A DNA stretch of 16,357 nt from an uncultured Lachnospiraceae bacterium (GTDB taxonomy: Bacteria; Bacillota; Clostridia; Lachnospirales; Lachnospiraceae): positions 1 to 16,357 of the forward strand of contig CAJUSQ010000071.1 in NCBI GenBank assembly GCA_910588885.1. The letters are read 5' to 3'. Each line of letters opens with the position of its first letter. Positions within the stretch are counted from its first letter, which is position 1. The position numbers and the translations under genes are program-made. The notes under the pieces are model-generated. The model made no database searches. It had not been told where the DNA came from and saw only the letters and a list, made by a program, of their open reading frames with translations. Positions 7,617-13,069 of the stretch are shown piece by piece.

Positions 7617-8309
7617 TCAGTTCAAAATTCCCTTTTCTCTCAAGCTGATATACTTATTATCGCCGATGATGATGTGATCCGCCAGGGTCACGCCCAGCAG
7701 ACGTCCGCATTCCGCCACCCGAAGGGTTGTCCGAAGGTCCTCCGTACTTGGGGAGGGATCCCCGCTGGGATGGTTGTGCAGAATAATGATATTGACCGCC
7801 TGGCTCTTCAATGCCTTGATGTAGATTTCCCTGGGGGATACCAGTGAGGAATTCACGGTTCCCACCGAGAGCACTTCATCGCCCAGCAGGCGGTTTTTCG
7901 CATCAAACATGGCTAATAAAAGCTTCTCTTTTGTGTCGTGCCTAAGCTGTTCCATATAATAGGCTGCAACTGTCCCGGGTGCGTCCACCTTCAGTTCCGT
8001 CTGATAAGAAGCTGCGGACATCCGCTTGGACAGCTCCGCAATGCATTTCAGCTGAATGGCCTTGACCTGGCCGATTCCCGGAATCTCCATCAATTCTTCC
8101 ACAGACAGCTTGTGCAGGTTCAAAAGGCTCTTCTGTTCCTGACACAGCACATCCCGGGCAATCTGCAGCGCGGTGCGGTCTTTGCTTCCGCTGCGCAGAA
8201 TAATGGCCAGCAGATCCGCATCGGATACTCCGCCTGCCCCTTTCTTTAAAAATTTCTCATAGGGCATCTCCGATTCCGGCAGATCTTTCATGGTGTAATG
8301 GTAATGCAT
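7617..8309 (-). CDS. radC: RadC family protein (JAMM/MPN domain)
   Basis: RadC (also called YeeS/DUF2466) is a JAMM-fold protein once linked to DNA repair; its real role is unsettled. The 230 residues match the family. Residues 1-45 form the N-terminal segment starting MHYHYTMKDLPESEMPYEKF. A helix-hairpin-helix lies at about 72-92 (ELMEIPGIGQVKAIQL). The MPN domain follows, with the metal motif H178-N-H180-PSGDPSPS-x-x-D191 intact. The ATG at 8309 is preferred because GGAAAGG lies six bases upstream. A GTG five codons earlier (8324) has only a poorly placed GGGAG. It is the first gene of the shape operon, 13 bases ahead of mreB, a common neighbourhood in Firmicutes. A candidate promoter lies upstream. 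Confidence 0.95.
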   Translation of the reverse strand: MHYHYTMKDLPESEMPYEKFLKKGAGGVSDADLLAIILRSGSKDRTALQIARDVLCQEQKSLLNLHKLSVEELMEIPGIGQVKAIQLKCIAELSKRMSAASYQTELKVDAPGTVAAYYMEQLRHDTKEKLLLAMFDAKNRLLGDEVLSVGTVNSSLVSPREIYIKALKSQAVNIIILHNHPSGDPSPSTEDLRTTLRVAECGRLLGVTLADHIIIGDNKYISLREKGILN

Positions 8310-8369
8310 ACCCTTCCTTTCCACTCCCGCTTATGCGTTTTCATCCACAAGGAAAAAGTTTTACATTTT

Positions 8370-8398
8370 ATTTTAGCACATGTCAGCTATAATGTACA
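8370..8398 (-). promoter_or_regulatory. Candidate sigma-A promoter for the radC-mre-min operon
   Basis: On the minus strand, a -35-like TGTACA (8398-8393, four of six consensus matches) is followed after 17 bases by TAAAAT (8375-8370). The -10 box has an extended TG one base ahead of it. Transcription would begin near 8363 and leave a leader of about 55 bases before the radC ATG at 8309. The surrounding stretch is AT-rich compared with the genes. This is a consensus match only. Confidence 0.5.
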
Positions 8399-8428
8399 CG
8401 GTCTATTTCTTAAATTTTTATGATTTAA

Positions 8429-8589
8429 TAACAGTTCAGCCATGGCCTGTACAACGGGCGAGTCATGCTTGCATGAACGAGCGCGTTTTGCAGGCCATGA
8501 GCGGAGCGCCAGATTATGAGCAAAAAGAGTTGCGAAGCAACGGGGAGCACGTATGTGCGGTTTTGCGAATGGCGCGGGCTGAACTGTTA
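8429..8589. repeat. 161-bp palindromic multi-hairpin element with perfect 13-bp terminal inverted repeats
   Basis: The ends are perfect 13-bp inverted repeats: TAACAGTTCAGCC at 8429-8441 and its reverse complement at 8577-8589. The inside folds almost completely. A near-perfect hairpin runs from 8441-8461 against 8479-8499, including nine consecutive pairs (CATGGCCTG with CAGGCCATG) and the inner stem TCATGC/GCATGA. GCGCC at 8506-8510 pairs with GGCGC at 8571-8575. GCAAAA at 8520-8525 pairs with TTTTGC at 8561-8566. Inside that are two small hairpins, GTTGC-GAA-GCAAC (8529-8541) and GCAC-GTAT-GTGC (8547-8558). The layout resembles a MITE or REP/BIME-like repeat, or a structured RNA end. It lies between convergently unrelated functions, directly after the lyase-family stop. 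The open frames crossing it have no credible start or homology I recognise. Membership in a dispersed family is an inference. Confidence 0.75.
8438..8468. repeat. 31-bp direct repeat, copy 1
   Basis: This copy begins inside the left terminal inverted repeat (AGCCATGGCCT...) and matches copy 2 at 8595-8625 in 28 of 31 positions. The two copies are 157 bp apart. Its first part also forms the outer stem of the internal hairpin. Confidence 0.8.
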
Positions 8590-8594
8590 CGGCA

Positions 8595-8625
8595 AGCCAT
8601 GGCCTACACAACGGGCGCGTCATGC
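8595..8625. repeat. 31-bp direct repeat, copy 2, overlapping the stop codon of the upstream gene
   Basis: This copy begins five bases past the right inverted repeat and ends inside the lyase-family gene, supplying its TGA stop (8622-8620) and most of its final Ala codon. Because copy 1 starts inside the inverted repeat, this pair is not a simple target-site duplication. It looks more like the truncated start of a second repeat unit. Confidence 0.75.
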
Positions 8626-9897
8626 CAATTCCACAAGGCCCTCCTCATAAAGCTTCTGCAAGGACATGAGAATCCCCAGCTTCCCGTGGTACCAGGTCAG
8701 TCCGCCCTGGAAATAGACGGCGTAGGGTTCTCGCAGGGGGCCGTCGGCGCTTAGTTCGATGGAGGAACCTTGGACAAAGGCTCCGGCGGCCATGATAACG
8801 GGACTGTCGTAGCCGGGCATATCCCAGGGCTCCGGGGTTACGTGGCTGTCTACGGGGGCAGCGGCCTGGATTCCCTTACAGAACGCAATCAGCCTTTCGG
8901 GGGAACGAAGGGTGACCGCCTGAATAATGTCATGCCGGGGCTCTGCGCCTGTGGGAATCACGGGAAAGCCCAGCTTTTCATAGATGTTTGCGGCAAAAAT
9001 TGCGCTTTTTAAGGCTCCTGCCGTAACCGTAGGAGCTAAAAACAATCCCTGGTAGAAGGACTGGATTACGCCTAAGGAAGCTCCTACCTCTTTTCCAAGG
9101 CCCGGGGAGGTCAGACGGCAGGCCGCCTGTTCGATGCATTCTCTCTTTCCCACCAGATAGCCGCCGATCGGGGCAAGGCCGCCGCCGGGATTTTTAATCA
9201 GGGAACCAACCATCAGATCGGCGCCGGCTTCCACCGGTTCTGTCCGCTCCACAAATTCCCCGTAGCAGTTGTCCACCATCACCAATACGTCTGGCTTGAT
9301 TTTTTTTATAAAACCAATCAGCTCCCGGATTCGGGCAACCGACAGGGAGGGCCTGGTCTGGTAGCCTTTGGAGCGCTGAATGGTAACCAGTTTCGTTTTT
9401 TCGTTCAGCGCGGCCCTTATGCCCTCGTAATCGAAGCTGCCGTCCGAAAGCAGGTCCACCTGCCGGTAGCTGATGTTGTACTCGGCCAGGGAGCCTTTGG
9501 AGGGCCGGATTCCGATGACCTCCTCCAGGGTATCATAAGGCTTTCCCACCGGGGATAAAAGCTCGTCCCCGGGCCGCAGGTTGGACATCAAAGCTAGGGC
9601 CAGGGCATGTGTGCCGCAGGTAATCTGAGGGCGCACCAGGGCTGCTTCGGCTCCAAAGCAGCTGGCGTACACCTCTTCTAAGGTATCCCGGCCCAAATCG
9701 TTGTAGCCGTAGCCGTTTGTAGCCATAAAGCATTCCGCACTGACCCGGTGCTTCTGCATGGCCTTCAGGACCTTCAGCTGGTTGTATTCCGCCGTTTCGT
9801 CGATTTCGGCAAAGCGTTCCTGCAAAGACTGTTCCACCTTCGCCCCATAGGAATAAACCGGTTCCGAAATTCCCAATTCCTGATAAAGTTCTTTCAT
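8620..9897 (-). CDS. Methionine gamma-lyase family PLP-dependent protein (YnbB / 'aluminium resistance protein' family)
   Basis: This is a fold-type I PLP enzyme of the family Pfam calls Met_gamma_lyase (PF06838). Its true substrate is not established. Its 425 residues match the family length. The Schiff-base lysine is most likely Lys235 in MVGSLIKNPGGGLAP, and the pyridine-binding Asp is D209 in VMVDNCYGEFVE. The region around residues 89-107 (RPQITCGTHALALALMSNL) carries the cofactor phosphate-binding turn. The ATG at 9897 follows GGAAGG with seven bases of spacing. It lies 73 bases after miaA, with no terminator or convincing promoter in that gap, so it is probably the last gene of the mutSL-miaA block. 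Its final Ala and stop codon fall within a repeat copy, so its C-terminus may have been trimmed or extended by the repeat. Confidence 0.88.
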   Translation of the reverse strand: MKELYQELGISEPVYSYGAKVEQSLQERFAEIDETAEYNQLKVLKAMQKHRVSAECFMATNGYGYNDLGRDTLEEVYASCFGAEAALVRPQITCGTHALALALMSNLRPGDELLSPVGKPYDTLEEVIGIRPSKGSLAEYNISYRQVDLLSDGSFDYEGIRAALNEKTKLVTIQRSKGYQTRPSLSVARIRELIGFIKKIKPDVLVMVDNCYGEFVERTEPVEAGADLMVGSLIKNPGGGLAPIGGYLVGKRECIEQAACRLTSPGLGKEVGASLGVIQSFYQGLFLAPTVTAGALKSAIFAANIYEKLGFPVIPTGAEPRHDIIQAVTLRSPERLIAFCKGIQAAAPVDSHVTPEPWDMPGYDSPVIMAAGAFVQGSSIELSADGPLREPYAVYFQGGLTWYHGKLGILMSLQKLYEEGLVELA

Positions 9898-9970
9898 TTT
9901 CTATCCTTCCTCTTATTGTATTTCTACCATAACCGGATTCGGGCTTTGAATCTAATTCCGCGATTCCATT

Positions 9971-10921
9971 TTAGCCGATCCCGATTCCGGCTTCTGTCAT
10001 TTTTTGTTCCATATACCGTAAAATTTTTTCGTTGTCATACCCAAAATCCGGCTTATTCAGCCAGAGGACCTCCCGCTCCCGGCGAAACCAGGTCAGCTGG
10101 CGTTTGGCAAAATGGCGGGTATCCCGTTTGATCCGGGAAACGGCTTCCTCAAAGGAAATTTCCCCTTCCAGATAATCCAAAAGCTCTTTGTAGCCCAGGC
10201 CCTGCATAGAGCCCATATTCCGGGTGCAGCCCATGGCCTTTAAGCCCTCCACTTCCGCCAAAAGCCCCTGGTCAAGCATCTTGTCCACCCGTTCCTCAAT
10301 GCGTTGGTATAGCCGTTCCCGATGGTCATTGAGGACGAAATAGCAAAACCGATAAGGCGAAGTTTTCTGCCGCTCCTCTTCGTTGTGAGCGGAAATTTTC
10401 CTACCTGTAAGATGGTGAAATTCCAAAGCCCGGATCACCCGTTTTACGTTGTTGGCATGGATCTGCTGGGCGGCCTTTGCGTCTACGCAAGCCAGCATTT
10501 TGTGAAGGGCCAAAGGCCCCTGCTCGTTTGCCAGCTGCTCCAGCCTGGCCCGGTAAGCATCGTCTCTTTTTTCTTCCGTAAAATCAATGCCGTAAAGCAA
10601 TGCCTGGATATAAAATCCGGTTCCTCCCGTTAAAATGGGAATCTGCCCGTTTTCATAGATCTCCTGCATACAGGCCAGCGCCATTTCCTGAAACCGGACG
10701 ACGTGGAACTCCTCCCAGGGTTCCAGTACGTCAATGAGATAATGGGGAATCCCCTGCATTTCCGAGGGCCGGATCTTGGCGGAACCGATGTCCATATGAC
10801 GGTAAACCTGCATGGAATCCGCGGAAATGACGGCTCCCCGTATTTTTTTTGCCAGAGACAGGGAAAGTTCCGTCTTCCCCACCGCTGTCGGCCCGGTCAG
10901 TATGATCAAAGGTTTTTTCAT
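9971..10921 (-). CDS. miaA: tRNA dimethylallyltransferase MiaA
   Basis: MiaA transfers a dimethylallyl group from DMAPP to N6 of A37 in tRNAs reading UNN codons, which stabilises codon pairing. The 316 residues fit the family. The P-loop is G10-PTAVGK-T17. DSMQVY lies at 35-40. The DVLEPWEEFHVVRF stretch and TGGTGFYIQALLYG (near 97-110) are typical. The C-terminal half carries the tRNA-binding segment with REALEFH-like ALEFHHLTGRKIS and the conserved QGLGYKELLDYLEGE. The frame is open 22 codons further upstream into mutL, but the ATG at 10921 opens the conserved MKKPLIILTGPTAVGK and has AGGTG five bases ahead. It starts 31 bases after mutL. The mutS-mutL-miaA order is common in Firmicutes. 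No hfq gene follows, although hfq often sits next to miaA. Confidence 0.96.
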   Translation of the reverse strand: MKKPLIILTGPTAVGKTELSLSLAKKIRGAVISADSMQVYRHMDIGSAKIRPSEMQGIPHYLIDVLEPWEEFHVVRFQEMALACMQEIYENGQIPILTGGTGFYIQALLYGIDFTEEKRDDAYRARLEQLANEQGPLALHKMLACVDAKAAQQIHANNVKRVIRALEFHHLTGRKISAHNEEERQKTSPYRFCYFVLNDHRERLYQRIEERVDKMLDQGLLAEVEGLKAMGCTRNMGSMQGLGYKELLDYLEGEISFEEAVSRIKRDTRHFAKRQLTWFRREREVLWLNKPDFGYDNEKILRYMEQKMTEAGIGIG

Positions 10922-10952
10922 CGCAACACCTGCTTTCCCGGGCTCCTGTATC

Positions 10953-12971
10953 TTACAGCACCCGTTTGAATTTCTTCTCCAGCTCATATTTTGTCATGGA
11001 AATGATGGTCGGACGCCCATGGGGACAATGGTAGGGATTTTCCAAGGTCAAAAGCTCCCCGATCAGGGCTTCCATTTCCGGCCGGGACAGCCGCTGGTTT
11101 CCTTTTACCGCAGCTTTGCAGGACATGGAAGCAATTTTTTCCAGGACAAGGGCCGGAGGTTCGCTGCCCCGAAGCTGCATCAGGCCGTCCAGCATTTCAA
11201 TCATTAAGGACTGCTCGTTCAGCCCGAAAAAGTTGGAGGGTACGGCGGTCACCGCGTATTCCCGGCCGCCGAAATGCTCGATTTCATAGCCGATTTTTGT
11301 GAAATATTCCTGATATTTTTTTAACAAATCCTCCTCCTGCATGGACAGGGACAACAGCATGGGCGGGAAAATAGCCTGGGAACCGTATTCCTTCTCTGCC
11401 AGGCCGGCCATCAGCCGCTCATACAGCACCTTTTCATGAGCCGCATGCTGGTCTATAATATAGAGCTTGTCCTCAAACTGCACCAGCCAGTAGGTATCAA
11501 ACAGCTGCCCGATGATTTTGTGGTAGGGCAGAGACTCTTTGTCCAGCAGCTTGCCTATTGATTGCTTCATTTCTGCAGCTTCCGGATTCTTCGTTTCCCC
11601 TCCGTCAAGGTCTTCCAAAGAACCTGCGGTTTCTGTTTTTACTGCGTTTACTTCATAAGCCCCTGCCGTTTCCTGAAGGAGAAGCTCCGAAAGCTCCCCC
11701 TGGCAGTAACTTGCCCCATCCTCTTTTTGCCGGCTTTTGTCAGAAGCCTCCGGGGCGGGCTTTTCCTCGTTTCCCAAAGCCCTGTCCGGATACTTTTTCT
11801 CGTAGGGGCTGTCCTGGCGGAGGGCTTCCCGGATGGATTTCAGCCGTTCCTTTTCAAAGGGCTCAGGAATCTTACGGGCCGCTTCGGCAGCGGCTTTTTT
11901 TGCTTCGGCAGCATGTTTCTTCTCCTCTTGGGACGTTTTGCCGCTTTGCTTTTCCCGGGTGATTTCAACCTGGTATACCAGTTCGCTTTGGTTGATGGTT
12001 TCACGGATACAACGGCTGATTTCTTCGTAAATCTGCTCCTGATTGCGGAAGCGAAGCTCCATCTTGGTTGGATGCACGTTGACATCCAAAAGCTCTCCCC
12101 GGATAGAAAGATGCAGAACCACAAAGGGGTATTTGTGCTGCATGACAAAGGACTTGTAACCGTCCTCAATGCTCTTGGCGATCAAGCTGCTTTTCACATA
12201 CCGCCCGTTGATAAAGTAGTTCTCAAAGTTCCGGTTTCCCCTGGAAATCAGGGGCTTTCCCAAATAGCCCTCCAGGGAAAAATCTTCAAACTCCCGTTTG
12301 ATTTCCAGCAGGTTTGCGGCGATGTCCCGGCCGTAAATGTGGTAAATAATTTCCTTTAAGTTGGAATTTCCGGAGGTGTGAAGCTTTACCTGGTTATTTG
12401 CAATGAATTTAAAGGAAATTTCCGGGTGGGACAATGCCATGCGTTCCATCAGGTCCCCGATATATCCGGCTTCCGTCTGAGGGGTTTTTAAAAACTTCCG
12501 TCTGGCCGGCGTGTTATAGAACAGGTTGCGCACCAAAAAGGTAGTTCCTTCCGGAGCCCCGATTTCCTCCAGGGACTGTTCCTTGCCGCCCTCAATCAGG
12601 TAACGGATCCCGCTGATACCCCGGGAGGTTTTGGTAATCAGCTCCACCTGGGCAATACTTGCAATGCTGGATAAGGCTTCTCCCCGAAACCCCAGGGAGG
12701 ACACGGTAACCAGATCCTCCACACTCCGGATTTTGCTGGTGGAATGGCGCAGGAACGCCAGGGGAGCCTGCTCCTTTTCAATGCCGCAGCCGTTGTCGGT
12801 AATCCGGATAAAGGAAATGCCGCCCTCCTTAATTTCCACGGTAACAGCCGTAGCCTGGGCGTCGATGGCATTTTCCACCAGCTCCTTTACCACGGAAGCC
12901 GGACGCTCCACCACTTCCCCGGCGGCGATTTTGTCAATGGTCTGCTGATCTAATATTTCAATCCTTGGCAT
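10953..12971 (-). CDS. mutL: DNA mismatch repair protein MutL
   Basis: MutL couples MutS mismatch recognition to strand removal. The 672-residue protein has the GHKL ATPase motifs at the N-terminus: ELVENAIDA with E33 and N34, DNGCGI at 59-64, and GFRGEAL at 94-100. VHPTKMELRF closes the N-terminal half near 299-308. A linker of about 130 residues (345-475) is low-complexity, rich in Ala, Glu and Lys. The C-terminal endonuclease metal motif is complete: D507-QHA-x2-E513-x4-E518. SCKAAVKG (about 617-624) and CPHGRP (649-654) are also present. This is therefore the nicking type of MutL found in bacteria without MutH. The ATG at 12971 follows AGGAGG with seven bases of spacing. It lies 84 bases after mutS. 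Confidence 0.98.
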   Translation of the reverse strand: MPRIEILDQQTIDKIAAGEVVERPASVVKELVENAIDAQATAVTVEIKEGGISFIRITDNGCGIEKEQAPLAFLRHSTSKIRSVEDLVTVSSLGFRGEALSSIASIAQVELITKTSRGISGIRYLIEGGKEQSLEEIGAPEGTTFLVRNLFYNTPARRKFLKTPQTEAGYIGDLMERMALSHPEISFKFIANNQVKLHTSGNSNLKEIIYHIYGRDIAANLLEIKREFEDFSLEGYLGKPLISRGNRNFENYFINGRYVKSSLIAKSIEDGYKSFVMQHKYPFVVLHLSIRGELLDVNVHPTKMELRFRNQEQIYEEISRCIRETINQSELVYQVEITREKQSGKTSQEEKKHAAEAKKAAAEAARKIPEPFEKERLKSIREALRQDSPYEKKYPDRALGNEEKPAPEASDKSRQKEDGASYCQGELSELLLQETAGAYEVNAVKTETAGSLEDLDGGETKNPEAAEMKQSIGKLLDKESLPYHKIIGQLFDTYWLVQFEDKLYIIDQHAAHEKVLYERLMAGLAEKEYGSQAIFPPMLLSLSMQEEDLLKKYQEYFTKIGYEIEHFGGREYAVTAVPSNFFGLNEQSLMIEMLDGLMQLRGSEPPALVLEKIASMSCKAAVKGNQRLSRPEMEALIGELLTLENPYHCPHGRPTIISMTKYELEKKFKRVL

Positions 12972-12992
12972 CGCTGTTCCTCCTGTTTCAAT

Positions 12993-13069
12993 TGCGGCTG
13001 CGATCGGTTCCCAGCCTCATTTCCGGTTGCCATCCATTTCCTGCTTCGACTGCGGTTACCATCGGTTCC
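12993..13069. repeat. Degenerate tandem repeat, period 29 bp, spanning the mutS end and mutS-mutL spacer
   Basis: Three related 19-20-base cores start at 12993, 13022 and 13051, exactly 29 bases apart, each resembling TGCGGTTACCATCGGTTCC. The first and third agree in 16 of 19 positions; the middle is more diverged. The third lies in the mutS 3' end and stop codon. A wider comparison of 12981-13011 with 13039-13069 gives 25 of 31 matches and takes in the start of the mutL ribosome binding site. The spacer thus looks like an old local duplication of the mutS terminus. Confidence 0.6.

Noticed and set aside
8400..8620. An intrinsic terminator after the PLP-enzyme gene
   Set aside because: The element forms strong hairpins, but none is followed by a run of T on the minus strand; the bases after the last stem are mixed AT-rich. 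It may still end transcription, but the classical signature is missing.
8429..8625. A CRISPR array
   Set aside because: There are only two 31-bp copies, 157 bp apart, with the intervening DNA being self-complementary rather than a unique spacer, and no cas genes are nearby.
8380..8754. A plus-strand open frame of 124 codons, and a minus-strand one of 78 codons at 8387-8623, across the gap
   Set aside because: Both run through the palindromic element and into or out of the neighbouring gene, have no good ribosome binding site, and follow repeat structure rather than protein-like sequence. They are best read as by-products of the repeat.
9898..9970. A possible promoter (TACAAT box) ahead of the PLP-enzyme gene
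   Set aside because: No -35 box lies at a suitable distance, and the start of transcription would fall on the ribosome binding site. The gap is better read as an intra-operon spacer.
11562..12359. A 265-codon plus-strand frame opposite mutL
   Set aside because: It is antisense to well-supported MutL coding sequence, partly opposite its low-complexity linker, and shows no family resemblance. The same applies to the 267-codon frame at 2457-3260 opposite PBP2.
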